Assembly (NCBI GenBank): GCA_025363715.1
Contig: JANYLR010000104.1
Location: 42,044-106,043, forward strand
Reading direction: 5' to 3'
Length of the DNA: 64,000 nt
Source: Holophagaceae bacterium
Lineage (GTDB): Bacteria; Acidobacteriota; Holophagae; Holophagales; Holophagaceae
The notes below the pieces were generated by a model. It saw nothing but the letters and a program-made list of their open reading frames with translations, was not told where the DNA came from and did no database searches. A program made the position numbers and the translations under genes. This document shows, piece by piece, positions 7,171 to 17,213 of this stretch. Numbering within the stretch: the stretch's first letter is position 1; each line of letters opens with the position of its first letter.

Positions 7171-8337
7171 ATGCGCTGGCTGGCGCTCATCTGGAAGAGC
7201 CTCATGCGCTCCAAGCGGCGCACGCTGCTCATCGTGGGCAGCCTGATCCTGTCGGTCTTCACCGTGGCGGTGCTGCAGAGCCTGCTGACCACCTTGAACG
7301 CCGTGACCAACAACCCCAACTCCAGCAACCGGCTGGTGGTGCGCCACAAGAGCGGCCTGACCCAGATGCTGCCCCGCAGCTACGAGGCCTACCTGCGCCA
7401 GCAGCCGGAGGTGGAGACGGTCTGCGCCCTCCAGTGGTTCGGCGGCTACTACCAGGATCCCCGGAACTTCTTCGCCAACTTCGCCAGCGACGAGACCACG
7501 CTGTTCCAGACCTTCCGGGAGGAATTCGGCGTCGCGGGCATCACCGAGGCCCAGATCAAGGAGTACCTGCGGGATGGCGCGGGCTGCATCGTGGGTGAAA
7601 GCCTGGCCAAGAAGAACGGCTGGAAGGTGGGGGACGTGGTGCCGCTCACAGGGACCATCTTCCCCATCAACCCTCGCCTCACCATCCGCATCATCTACAA
7701 GAGCCCCAAGCCTTCGGACGAGAACGTGCTGCACTTCCACTACAAGGTGCTGGAGGAGGGCGTGTCCTACATGAAGGGCCTGGTGGGCTCGTTCTGGGTG
7801 CGGACCCACCGGCCCGAGGACATCCCCCGGTTCATTGAGCGGGTGGATCGGCGCTACGCCAACAGCGCCTACGAAACGCTCACGGAAACCGAAAACGCCT
7901 TCAACCTCAGCTTCGTGAAGATGCTCGGCAACATCGGGGCCATCATCCAGGGCATCACCGCGGCCGTGGTGGTGGCCATCCTCATCGTCACGGGCAACAC
8001 CATGGCCACGGCCATCCGGGAGCGCACCACCGAGATCGCCGTGTTCCGGGCCATGGGCTTCTCCGCCCGCCGGGTGCTGCTGCTGCTGCTGTCGGAAGGC
8101 ATACTCCTGGTGGGCGTCGGAGGCTGCCTCGGCGTGCTGCTGGCGAACCTCGCCGCCGGCGGGGTACGGGAATCCCTGGGCATGGCCATGCCCTTCTTCG
8201 CCGACTTCGCCATCCTGCCGGACACCGCCCTGGTCTGCCTGGCGGGGGCCCTGGCCGTCGGACTCCTGGCTACCTTCATCCCGGCCTATGCTGCGACGCG
8301 CCGTCCCATCACGGATGGGCTGAAAGCCATCGGATGA
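7171..8337 (+). CDS. FtsX-type ABC permease 1
   Basis: 388 residues: N-terminal membrane helix (RRTLLIVGSLILSVFTVAVL), a long periplasmic domain (about residues 45-265), then three C-terminal helices with the FtsX/MacB motif ERTTEIAVFRAMGFS at the cytoplasmic turn. This is the four-helix MacB permease fold. Unlike MacB itself, the ATPase is a separate gene. The stop overlaps the next ATG by 4 bases (ATGA). With its paralogue downstream it probably makes a heterodimeric permease; the substrate (macrolide, lipopeptide, lipoprotein or other) cannot be read from sequence. Confidence 0.88.
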   Translation: MRWLALIWKSLMRSKRRTLLIVGSLILSVFTVAVLQSLLTTLNAVTNNPNSSNRLVVRHKSGLTQMLPRSYEAYLRQQPEVETVCALQWFGGYYQDPRNFFANFASDETTLFQTFREEFGVAGITEAQIKEYLRDGAGCIVGESLAKKNGWKVGDVVPLTGTIFPINPRLTIRIIYKSPKPSDENVLHFHYKVLEEGVSYMKGLVGSFWVRTHRPEDIPRFIERVDRRYANSAYETLTETENAFNLSFVKMLGNIGAIIQGITAAVVVAILIVTGNTMATAIRERTTEIAVFRAMGFSARRVLLLLLSEGILLVGVGGCLGVLLANLAAGGVRESLGMAMPFFADFAILPDTALVCLAGALAVGLLATFIPAYAATRRPITDGLKAIG

Positions 8338-9563
8338 TCCTGGGTCTGCTCATCCTCCTGCCTCTGGCGGCCTATCTGGCCTGGCTGGTGTGGGCCCTGG
8401 TGGCCTACCCCATTCCGCTCAGCTACAACCTGCGCTCCCTCTGGCAGCGCAAGGTCTCGAGCCTTAGCACGGCCTCGGCCATCGCGCTGGTGGTGGGCAT
8501 CTTCGTGGTGGTGCTGAGCCTGGCCCAGGGGCTCTCCGTGGCCTTCATCAGCAGCGGCCGGCCGGACCAGGCCCTGGTCCTGCGGCCCAATGCCCGCTTC
8601 GAGCTGAACAGCTCCCTTGAACGGGAGCGGGTCCGCATCCTCAAGGTCCATCCCCTGGTGCAACGGGATGGCGATGTTCCCATGGTCAGTGCGGAGTGCG
8701 TGGTGGTGAAGCTCTTCCCCATGGCCGATGGCACCGATAACAACGTGACCGTGCGGGGGCTCGAGCGCATGGGCATCAGCCTGCGGCCCCAGGTGCGCCT
8801 GGTGCAGGGGCGCTGGTTCCGCCCCGGCATCAGCGAGGTGGTGGTCCCCCGCAAGATGCAGGGTCGGTTCCCGGGCATGGAGGTGGGCCGCAGCCTCCGC
8901 ATGGGCGGCCGGGACTGGCAGATCGTCGGCGCCTTTGATGCCGGCGGCGCCAGCTACGAGAGCGAGGTCTGGTCGGATGTGAACGACGTGATGCAGGCCT
9001 TCCGACGGGAGGCGTATTCCGTGCTGTTGGCCCGGCTGGAGAGCCCCGAGCGGGTGACAGGCTTCGCCAAGGCCGTGGAGGATGATAAGCGGCTGAAGCT
9101 GGACGTGGTCCGGGAGACGGACTATTTCAAGGAGCTCACCAAGGCCGGGGACCCCATCAAGATCCTGGGCAACCTCATCACCCTGATCCTCACGGGGGCG
9201 GCCATTTTCGCGGCCATGAACACGATGTACGCCGCCGTGGCCGGGCGCACCAAAGAAATCGGCACCCTCCGGGCCCTGGGCTTCCGCCAGCGGGAGATCC
9301 TGGCCAGCTTCCAGTGGGAGAGCATCTTCCTTTGCCTGACCGGGGGCCTCCTTGGCTCGGGCCTGGCCCTCTTCGCCAACGGCATCCAGACCGGCACCAC
9401 CAGCTTCGAGACCTTCAGCGACGTGAGCTTCGCCTTCACCATCACCCCAGGTCTCATGGCCCAGGGCGTGGCCTTCAGCCTGGTGATGGGGCTGCTGGGG
9501 GGATTGTTGCCGGCCTGGCGGGCCAGCCGCATCCCGTTGACGGAGGCAATGAAGGGAGGGTGA
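8334..9563 (+). CDS. FtsX-type ABC permease 2
   Basis: 409 residues, same four-helix MacB/FtsX plan as the preceding gene: N-terminal helix, periplasmic domain of about 240 residues, and three C-terminal helices with GRTKEIGTLRALGFRQREIL. It begins with an extra hydrophobic segment (MILGLLILLPLAAYLAWLVW), so an additional membrane span is likely. The ATGA overlap with permease 1 supports a fixed stoichiometry. Adaptor, ATPase and two permeases form a single operon of four genes read in the same direction. Confidence 0.87.
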   Translation: MILGLLILLPLAAYLAWLVWALVAYPIPLSYNLRSLWQRKVSSLSTASAIALVVGIFVVVLSLAQGLSVAFISSGRPDQALVLRPNARFELNSSLERERVRILKVHPLVQRDGDVPMVSAECVVVKLFPMADGTDNNVTVRGLERMGISLRPQVRLVQGRWFRPGISEVVVPRKMQGRFPGMEVGRSLRMGGRDWQIVGAFDAGGASYESEVWSDVNDVMQAFRREAYSVLLARLESPERVTGFAKAVEDDKRLKLDVVRETDYFKELTKAGDPIKILGNLITLILTGAAIFAAMNTMYAAVAGRTKEIGTLRALGFRQREILASFQWESIFLCLTGGLLGSGLALFANGIQTGTTSFETFSDVSFAFTITPGLMAQGVAFSLVMGLLGGLLPAWRASRIPLTEAMKGG

Positions 9564-9599
9564 CCCACACCTTCCTGATTCCCTCCTCGTCGGGAGGCA

Positions 9600-9633
9600 T
9601 TGACCAACCTCAGTTAACGAGGCATATTGAGGT
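9600..9633 (+). promoter_or_regulatory. Promoter with overlapping inverted repeat upstream of padR
   Basis: TTGACC and CATATT are separated by exactly 17 bases. The inverted repeat ACCTCA (9607-9612) and TGAGGT (9628-9633) brackets the -10 element, a natural place for repression. PadR proteins commonly repress their own gene, so this is a candidate operator; that link is inference. Confidence 0.5.
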
Positions 9634-9664
9634 GTGCCATTTTTCTCCTAACCCGGAGGCCCCT

Positions 9665-9991
9665 GTGGACCGTGAACTGCTGAAGGGCAGCACCCCGCTG
9701 CTGCTGTTGTCGTTGCTCTGCGAGGGGCCCATGTACGGCTACCAGATCATCGAGACGGTCCGGCAGCGTACGGATGGAACCTATACCTTGAAAGAGGGGG
9801 CTTTGTACCCGGCCCTCCACAAGCTGGAGGCCACGGAATTCATCAGCTCCTACTGGGAAACCCAGGAGAATGGCCGGGAGCGCCGCTACTACTCCATCCA
9901 GCCCTCGGGGCTGGCTTTCCTGAAGGCCAAGAAGAAGGAATGGAACCAGTTCGTGGATATGGTCCAGGCCTTCGTGGGGCCGAAAGTCTAG
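9665..9991 (+). CDS. PadR-family transcriptional regulator
   Basis: 108 residues from the GTG at 9665, chosen because GGAGG lies 5 bases upstream; the ORF-track start at 9314 would run through the permease gene. The PadR winged-helix signature is clear: LLLLSLLCEGPMYGYQI, then TLKEGALYPALHKLE and RRYYSIQPSG. Such proteins are usually small autoregulated repressors that control a nearby exporter. It sits just after the MacAB-like operon and just before a membrane protein with a HAAS-like N-terminus, a pairing often seen for PadR genes. Confidence 0.9.
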   Translation: MDRELLKGSTPLLLLSLLCEGPMYGYQIIETVRQRTDGTYTLKEGALYPALHKLEATEFISSYWETQENGRERRYYSIQPSGLAFLKAKKKEWNQFVDMVQAFVGPKV

Positions 9992-10000
9992 CGGGTAGCC

Positions 10001-10759
10001 GTGTCCAGGGCGCTGGAGGCCTATCTCTCCCAAGTGGGTTCAGGCCTCCGAGGTCTGACGGCCCGACGTCGGCTCACGCTGATCCGGGAACTGAAGGCCC
10101 ACCTGCTGGATGAGGCCGAGGCCCGGGGCATCGATTCCGAATCGGCCATGGCGACCCTGCTGGCGGAGAAGGAACACCCCCTCCATCTGGCGGAGGAAAT
10201 CGCCTCCGGAGAGGGCCAGGACGCCAATCACCGGAGCGGAACCGCCCTCGCCGCGGGCATGATCATCGGTCTCGCCACCGGCGGGCACCTGTGGATCGAG
10301 GGGTGGCGTTGGTACATCTGCCTGGCCTTCGCCCTGGCCCAGGGCCTGGCGGTGGGGTCCGGCTACTTCTGGGTGCGCCGCCATTGGCTACGGCTCAATC
10401 TCTGGGCCCGGACGGCGGTGGCCGTGCTCATCACGTCCCTCTTATCCATTCCCCTGGGTTTCACCACCCACCATGGCTTCAGGCCCACCCGCCTGCTCTA
10501 CGGTGCCTTCACCGGCTACCTGCTGGAGCGGCATAGCCAGCCACGGCCCCTGTGGCAGACCCTGCTGGAGCCAGTGGTGTTCACGGCCTTCATGTTCTTC
10601 ATCGAGATCGGGGTGGTGGGAAGGATCCAGTTCCACTGGTGGCAGGTGCCCCTGGAACTCAGCTTCAATGCCACCATCCTGTTGAGCGTGATGTTGGCCT
10701 CCCGGTTCCGGCGCATCCTGGCGGAACGCAGAGTATTGACCCCCCAGGAACAGGGTTAA
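10001..10759 (+). CDS. Membrane protein with N-terminal HAAS-like domain
   Basis: 252 residues from a GTG 9 bases after the padR stop. The N-terminal 70 residues (SRALEAYLSQVGSGL, then RELKAHLLDEAEARG) look like the soluble helical domain found in partners of PadR regulators (HAAS/DUF1700 type). The rest holds about six hydrophobic segments, for example AAGMIIGLATGGHLWIEG and WARTAVAVLITSLLSIPLGF. It is probably co-transcribed with padR and may sense or modify the membrane signal that PadR answers. The exact function is unknown. Confidence 0.65.
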   Translation: MSRALEAYLSQVGSGLRGLTARRRLTLIRELKAHLLDEAEARGIDSESAMATLLAEKEHPLHLAEEIASGEGQDANHRSGTALAAGMIIGLATGGHLWIEGWRWYICLAFALAQGLAVGSGYFWVRRHWLRLNLWARTAVAVLITSLLSIPLGFTTHHGFRPTRLLYGAFTGYLLERHSQPRPLWQTLLEPVVFTAFMFFIEIGVVGRIQFHWWQVPLELSFNATILLSVMLASRFRRILAERRVLTPQEQG

Positions 10760-10806
10760 TGCTCTCCGGGGAGACCGCCTGCTCGCTTTGCTCACTACGT
10801 CCCCCC

Positions 10807-10848
10807 GGGCCCCACTTCGCAGGCAGAGCCTGCCTGCGAAGTGTGCCC
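10807..10848. other. Long perfect palindrome between the membrane protein and rpmE
   Basis: CACTTCGCAGGCAG and CTGCCTGCGAAGTG form a perfect 14-bp stem with an AGC loop, extended by GGGC/GCCC outside a mismatch. No T-run follows. It may be a terminator-like or REP-type intergenic palindrome; its own loop (GGCAGAGCCTGCC) gives it a nested symmetry. Confidence 0.6.
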
Positions 10849-10864
10849 CTACCGGGAATCCCCC

Positions 10865-10893
10865 TTGAGTCAACGATCTTCCGGCGGTAGACT
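10865..10893 (+). promoter_or_regulatory. Sigma-70 promoter of rpmE
   Basis: TTGAGT, a 17-base spacer and TAGACT. This is close to consensus and lies about 75 bases before the rpmE start. Confidence 0.65.
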
Positions 10894-10968
10894 GGTCGTC
10901 TTGCGTGGACAAGCCGCGTGCACATACCCCGCTCATGGGGGCATCCGGTCGGTCCCAGGAGGAAAGCG

Positions 10969-11226
10969 ATGAAGGAAAAAATGCACCCCGAACTTCATGA
11001 CGTGAAGGTTCACTGTGCCTGCGGCAACGAGTTCATGACGCGGTCCACCAAGAAGGACATGCGCGTGGAAATCTGCTCAAACTGCCACCCGTTCTTCACG
11101 GGCAAGCAGCGCCTGATGGACACCGAAGGCCGAGTGGAGAAGTTCAACCGGAAGTACTCGAAGAAGGAAGCCGCCCCTGTCGTCGAGCCGACGCCCGAGG
11201 CCGCTCCGACCACCACCGAAGCCTAG
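10969..11226 (+). CDS. rpmE: 50S ribosomal protein L31
   Basis: 85 residues from the ATG at 10969, which has AGGAGG 6 bases upstream; the common family start would be the in-frame MHPELHDV four residues later. The zinc-type L31 cysteines are present (CAC near residue 16 and CSNC near 36), as is the PFFTGKQR motif and the VEKFNRKY ending of the conserved core. A Pro/Glu/Thr-rich tail of about 15 residues follows. L31 binds the large subunit at the central protuberance. A strong terminator follows the gene. Confidence 0.95.
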   Translation: MKEKMHPELHDVKVHCACGNEFMTRSTKKDMRVEICSNCHPFFTGKQRLMDTEGRVEKFNRKYSKKEAAPVVEPTPEAAPTTTEA

Positions 11227-11241
11227 CTGAACTGTTCCAAA

Positions 11242-11275
11242 GGACGGGCTGAGCCAATCAGCCCGTCCTTCTTTT
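11242..11275 (+). terminator. Intrinsic terminator after rpmE
   Basis: GGACGGGCTGA and TCAGCCCGTCC form a perfect 11-bp stem with a GCCAA loop, followed by TTCTTTT. Confidence 0.9.
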
Positions 11276-11284
11276 ATGTGTGCT

Positions 11285-11311
11285 CCAAATCCCGGCGAGG
11301 CCGGGATTTGG
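11285..11311 (+). other. Perfect hairpin in the prfA leader
   Basis: CCAAATCCCGGC and GCCGGGATTTGG form a 12-bp stem with a GAG loop, 21 bases before the prfA start and 10 bases after the rpmE terminator. It has no T-run. It could insulate or control prfA translation; no known leader family is recognised. Confidence 0.6.
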
Positions 11312-11332
11312 AGGCAGCTGAAAGGATGGGTC

Positions 11333-12406
11333 ATGCTCGATCAGCTTGAAGCCGTGGAGTCCCGCTTCCAGGAAGTGGAGGCGCAGCTCCAGGATCCCTC
11401 GGTGGTATCGGATCCCAAGCGCCTGCGCGAGCTGTCCAAGCTCCGGGCCGAACTGGAGCCGGTGGTGCAGGCCTTCCAGGCCCATCGCACCCACCTCCGC
11501 CAGCTGGAGGAAGCCGAGTCCATGCTGGGCGACAAGACCATGGATGCCGAGCTGCGGGACATGGCCGCTCTGGAGGTCTCCGAGTTGAAGAAGGCCATCG
11601 CCGAGGGCGACGCTGAGATCAAGCGGCTGCTCGTCCCCAAAGATCCCATGGACGCCAAGAACGTGATTCTCGAGGTCCGCGCGGGCACCGGTGGTGAAGA
11701 GGCGGCGCTGTTTGCGGGAGAGCTATTCCGCATGTACATCCGCTTCGCCGAGCGCCGGGGTTTCAAGGTCTCCGTGCTGGACGAGAGCGATGCCGATGCC
11801 GGCGGGCTAAAGGACGCCACCGCCGAAATCCAAGGCGAGGGTGCCTACAGCCTCTTCCGTTTCGAGAGCGGCGTCCACCGCGTCCAGCGGGTGCCCAAGA
11901 CTGAAACCCAGGGCCGCATCCACACTTCCGCCGCCACCGTGGCCGTCATGCCCGAGGCCGAGGAGGTGGATATCGAGATCCATCCAAAAGATCTGCGGGT
12001 GGATACCTTCTGCTCCGGTGGCAAGGGCGGCCAGAGCGTGAATACCACCTATTCCGCCGTGCGCCTCACTCACCTGCCCACCAACACCGTCGTGCAATGC
12101 CAGGACGAGCGCAGCCAGATCAAGAACATGGCCAAGGCCATGACCGTGCTGCGCAGCCGCCTGCTCCAGAAGGCCCAGGACGAGGCCGACGCGGTCCACT
12201 CGGCCCTGCGCAAATCCCAGGTGGGCAGCGGCGACCGTAGCGAAAAGATCCGCACCTACAACTTTCCCCAGGGCCGCGTGACGGACCATCGCATCGGCGT
12301 CACCATCCACCAGATCGATAGCTTCATGGGAGGGCTCATCGAGCCCATCATCGAGCCGTTGAGGGCGGCTTTTGAGGCGGAGCGGCTGCAGGCGCTGGAG
12401 GCTTAA
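11333..12406 (+). CDS. prfA: Peptide chain release factor 1
   Basis: 357 residues. The start at 11333 has AAGGA 6 bases upstream. The GGQ peptidyl-hydrolysis motif is in SGGKGGQSVNTTYSAVRLTH (about residue 231), and the stop-codon recognition region reads RVQRVPKTETQGRIHTS, where PxT marks RF1 (UAA/UAG) and not RF2. The N-terminal coiled domain (residues 1-100) is of normal length. RF1 in the genome means UAG is a working stop codon, which bears on the amber codon in pilT. Confidence 0.95.
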   Translation: MLDQLEAVESRFQEVEAQLQDPSVVSDPKRLRELSKLRAELEPVVQAFQAHRTHLRQLEEAESMLGDKTMDAELRDMAALEVSELKKAIAEGDAEIKRLLVPKDPMDAKNVILEVRAGTGGEEAALFAGELFRMYIRFAERRGFKVSVLDESDADAGGLKDATAEIQGEGAYSLFRFESGVHRVQRVPKTETQGRIHTSAATVAVMPEAEEVDIEIHPKDLRVDTFCSGGKGGQSVNTTYSAVRLTHLPTNTVVQCQDERSQIKNMAKAMTVLRSRLLQKAQDEADAVHSALRKSQVGSGDRSEKIRTYNFPQGRVTDHRIGVTIHQIDSFMGGLIEPIIEPLRAAFEAERLQALEA

Positions 12407-12445
12407 AGGGGGACGCTCCTCCCGTCTGCCTCCCGATTTTGATAT

Positions 12446-12466
12446 CGATCCGCCGAAAGCGGATCG
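12446..12466. terminator. Hairpin between convergent prfA and lipoprotein genes
   Basis: CGATCCGC and GCGGATCG form an 8-bp stem with a CGAAA loop in the 67-base gap between two converging genes. There is no strong T-run on either side, so termination is plausible but weak. Confidence 0.45.
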
Positions 12467-12473
12467 CGGGGAA

Positions 12474-13307
12474 CTACTTCCGGAGAGTGACTTTTTCCGC
12501 CGCGGTCAGGCTGAAACTGACGGGCTTGCCGGAGGGGATGCGGATGACCGTATCGGCCGTACCCGCGGCAACGGCCGTGCCTGCGGCGGCACCCAGGGCC
12601 GCGCCGCCCAGGGCGTGGTCGTTCTTGTTCTTCTTGTCCGAAAGGATGCCGATGAGGGCGCCCAGGGCCGCGCCGCCGCCGATGTACTTGGCGTTGCGTT
12701 CGCCCTTGGCAGTGGCCACCACCACGTGGGTATCCGTATCGATGCCGACTCCGGCGATCTCCGTGAGGCGGATGCCCAAGGCACCCTGGCCATTGCTCAG
12801 GCGACCGGCCGCGGCACTCTGGGTGATGACGCCCCGGGCGCTGCTGCCGGCGCTCCACACCAGCCTGCCGTCCTGGACCACATCCGTGGCCAGGCTGCCT
12901 TCCCAGGCATCGCCGGCCTGATCCTTCTCAGTGCTCAGCTCCCGGGCCAAGCTGATCTCAAGCTTGGTCCCCACGGGGACCTCCACCACCACGGGCTTGG
13001 GGGCTTCCTGGGGGGCAGGGGCCTGGGCCAGGGTGAGCGCTTCCTGCTTCTTGACCTCGGCGCGCTTCTTCGCATCGGAGACCTGCCGTTCCAGGGCCTT
13101 GACCTGGGATTTGGTGAGGTGCTCGACATCTTGACCGGTGGCCTTCCCGGACTTGGCTTCGGCCAGCTGCTGCTCCAACTGGGCAACCTTGGCCTCGGCA
13201 GACTTGGCGACCTCCTCAGCCTGCAGGGCGGCTTCGCTCTTGCGGTTGCAAGCCAGGGTCAAGGCGAGGGACAGAGCCAGGATCAAGTTGGGCAGCCAGG
13301 GACGCAT
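12474..13307 (-). CDS. Lipoprotein with coiled coil and glycine-zipper region
   Basis: 277 residues. A lipoprotein signal peptide ends in the lipobox LTLAC (Cys about residue 20). Residues 25-95 are Ala/Glu/Lys/Gln-rich with heptads (AEEVAKSAEAKVAQLEQQL) and should form a coiled coil. A Pro-rich linker follows, then a beta-rich region (VPVGTKLEISLARELST) and two glycine-zipper-like stretches (AKYIGGGAALGALIGIL and GGAALGAAAGTAVAAG). Likely anchored to the outer membrane and bound to the envelope. No enzyme motif is visible and the function is unknown. It diverges from hrcA across 76 bases. Confidence 0.72.
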   Translation of the reverse strand: MRPWLPNLILALSLALTLACNRKSEAALQAEEVAKSAEAKVAQLEQQLAEAKSGKATGQDVEHLTKSQVKALERQVSDAKKRAEVKKQEALTLAQAPAPQEAPKPVVVEVPVGTKLEISLARELSTEKDQAGDAWEGSLATDVVQDGRLVWSAGSSARGVITQSAAAGRLSNGQGALGIRLTEIAGVGIDTDTHVVVATAKGERNAKYIGGGAALGALIGILSDKKNKNDHALGGAALGAAAGTAVAAGTADTVIRIPSGKPVSFSLTAAEKVTLRK

Positions 13308-13383
13308 GGGACCTCCTGAGGAGTGGAAAGCGTGCCGTATAGTAGGTCATCCCGTCAAGGGACCCTGGGAGCGAGTCCAAGTA

Positions 13384-14433
13384 ATGGCCCAACCCAACCT
13401 CAACCCCCGCGGCGAATCCGTGCTGCGCACCCTCATCGAGACCTACCTTGAGGAGGGGGAGCCCGTGGGCTCCCGGTTGCTGGCCAAGCGGTACCCGGAG
13501 TCCCTGTCCAGCGCCACGATCCGCAATGTCCTGTCGGATCTGGAGGATGAATCCATGGTGGCCCAGCCGCACACTTCGGCGGGTCGCATCCCGACGGAGC
13601 GGGCCTACCGGTACTACGTGGATCGGTGGCTGAAGGCCATGCCGCCGGACCCCGAGGTGGAGGGACGCCTGTCCGCGGCCCTGGATGGGCTCGATCTGGA
13701 CCCAGAGTCCTGGGCCCGGCATGCGGGCCGGACCTTGGCCGAGGTCATGGGTGGTGTCTGCGTGGCCCTGCCCCTCCCCTTCACCCAGAGTCGGCTGGTG
13801 CGGCTGGAGTTCGTGCCCGTGGGCTCGGGACGGCTGGTGGCGGTCTGGGTGGGCAGTCTGGGTGAAGTGGAACACCGCCTCATGGAGAATCCCTGGAACC
13901 ACTCCGCAACCGTGCTGACCGAACTGGGCAACTACGCCACGGCCCAGTTCGCCGGGCTGACCCTGGCCGAGTTGCGATCCCGCCTGCTCGATGCTTTGCG
14001 GGTAGGCGTCCAGCAGGGGGAAACCATCCGGCTCCGCCTCCAGGAGCTGGCCGCCCGCTGGCCGGAGGATCCGGGCGCCGCCGACCCGCCCGTCCTGATC
14101 TCGGGCCTGGGTCGTCTGGGCGGCCTGCCTGAATTCGAGGATGTGGCCCACTTCCGGGATTTGGTGGCCGCCTTCGAGGAACACGGACGGCTGGCCCGCC
14201 TCCTGAATGCCTTCGCGGGCCGGGCCTCCGAGGACGTGCAGCTCCTGCTGGGCAGCGAGAATCCCTATTTCGAGGCCTGGCCCCTGGCCACGGCGGTGCG
14301 GACCGTGGCCCTCGGGCCCGCGGGCTTCGTCACCTTCGCCTTGGTGGGGCCCCTCCGGATGGACTATGGACGGGTCATGGGGGGACTGCGGTGGTGGTCC
14401 CGGCAGGTCCAGAGTCGACGGGACCGAACCTGA
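13384..14433 (+). CDS. hrcA: Heat-inducible transcription repressor HrcA
   Basis: 349 residues from the ATG at 13384; the ORF-track start at 13138 overlaps the divergent lipoprotein gene. The N-terminal winged helix (LRTLIETYLEEGEPVGSRLL) and the strongly conserved SSATIRNVLSDLEDESMV and QPHTSAGRIPTERAYRYYVD are diagnostic. HrcA represses chaperone genes by binding CIRCE operators (TTAGCACTC-N9-GAGTGCTAA). I searched by eye for CIRCE before hrcA, grpE and dnaK and found none. It begins the hrcA-grpE-dnaK-dnaJ cluster. Confidence 0.93.
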   Translation: MAQPNLNPRGESVLRTLIETYLEEGEPVGSRLLAKRYPESLSSATIRNVLSDLEDESMVAQPHTSAGRIPTERAYRYYVDRWLKAMPPDPEVEGRLSAALDGLDLDPESWARHAGRTLAEVMGGVCVALPLPFTQSRLVRLEFVPVGSGRLVAVWVGSLGEVEHRLMENPWNHSATVLTELGNYATAQFAGLTLAELRSRLLDALRVGVQQGETIRLRLQELAARWPEDPGAADPPVLISGLGRLGGLPEFEDVAHFRDLVAAFEEHGRLARLLNAFAGRASEDVQLLLGSENPYFEAWPLATAVRTVALGPAGFVTFALVGPLRMDYGRVMGGLRWWSRQVQSRRDRT

Positions 14434-14487
14434 GGATTAGCCCAGCCAGCCATCGCCCTTCCGCGCCCTTTTGCTTATACTGCCACG

Positions 14488-15186
14488 ATGCCCACTGAGA
14501 ACCCCCAGCAGCCTGATGCCAAGCCCAATCTGGTGCTCGGGGAAGCCGAGGACATGGTGGACCTCAACCTGGACGAGCCCCTGGAGGGGGATCTCCAGTC
14601 GGTGGCCGACGAAGTGGCCTCCGAGTACCACACCCAGGTGGTGCCGGAGTTGGAGCTGCCGGATCTCCCCCAACCCTCCATGGACCTGGATGGAAGGCTG
14701 GACCTCGAATCCGCCCTCACCGAGGCCGAGCACCAGATGGAGGATTTGCTCCGGCGCGAGGCCGAGCTCATGGATCAGCAGCGCCGGATGGCCGCGGACT
14801 TCAACAACTTCCGCAGCCGCGCCCAGCGGGACATTGCCCTCGCCGTGGAACAGGCCGAGCGCAAGATCCTGTTGGAGATGCTCCCGGTGCTGGACAACTT
14901 CGATCGTGGCCTGAGCGCCACCTACCAGGATCTCGAGTCCTTCCAGTCGGGGGTCGAGCTCATCCGCAGGCAGTTCCTGGAGGCGCTGCGCCGGCTCAAC
15001 GTGGAGCAGCTGCCGCTCCAGGTAGGGGACCCCTTCGATGCCCTCAATGCGGAGGCCCTCACGACCTTCACGGATCCGAACCTGCCCGATGGCGCCGTGG
15101 CGGCCATCTATGAGCGGGGCTTCAGCCTCAAGGGGCAGTTGCTCCGAGCCGCCCGCGTGGTGGTGAACCGGAGCCAGGGGGCCTAG
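14488..15186 (+). CDS. grpE: Nucleotide exchange factor GrpE
   Basis: 232 residues: an acidic, poorly conserved N-terminal arm of about 80 residues, a long helix (EAELMDQQRRMAADFNNFRS), and the GrpE head with VLDNFDRGL and the C-terminal beta domain (GDPFDALNAEAL). GrpE speeds ADP release from DnaK. No Shine-Dalgarno is seen before the ATG; instead TATACT lies 6 bases upstream, so a short-leader or leaderless mRNA is possible. The gene lies 54 bases after hrcA and 89 before dnaK. Confidence 0.93.
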   Translation: MPTENPQQPDAKPNLVLGEAEDMVDLNLDEPLEGDLQSVADEVASEYHTQVVPELELPDLPQPSMDLDGRLDLESALTEAEHQMEDLLRREAELMDQQRRMAADFNNFRSRAQRDIALAVEQAERKILLEMLPVLDNFDRGLSATYQDLESFQSGVELIRRQFLEALRRLNVEQLPLQVGDPFDALNAEALTTFTDPNLPDGAVAAIYERGFSLKGQLLRAARVVVNRSQGA

Positions 15187-15275
15187 GGAAAATCCTAGTC
15201 AGGTCCAATGCTTATGATGGATGCACCATCGAGATGCCAGTACGATGAACCTGTTAACCCCTCGGAGTAGCACCC

Positions 15276-17138
<1,863 letters not shown>

Positions 17139-17145
17139 GGTTCGG

Positions 17146-17174
17146 TCCTCGGTCCTCAGTCCTCAGTCCTCAGT
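17146..17174 (+). repeat. Left 7-bp tandem array (TCCTCAG x4)
   Basis: Units TCCTCGG, TCCTCAG, TCCTCAG, TCCTCAG plus T. Eight bases after the dnaK stop. It is the inverted counterpart of the array at 17603-17649. Confidence 0.85.
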
Positions 17175-17193
17175 GGGGGGCCGTTGGCCCCCC
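17175..17193 (+). terminator. GC-rich hairpin after dnaK, at the inner edge of the left array
   Basis: GGGGGGCC and GGCCCCCC pair around GTT; a second small palindrome (CTCTATAGAG) follows at 17195-17204. No clear T-run, so termination strength is uncertain. Confidence 0.5.
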
Positions 17194-17213
17194 GCTCTAT
17201 AGAGGGTTCGATC

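Noticed and set aside
13308-15275. CIRCE operator for HrcA
   Set aside because: No TTAGCACTC-N9-GAGTGCTAA or close variant seen by eye in the three gaps.
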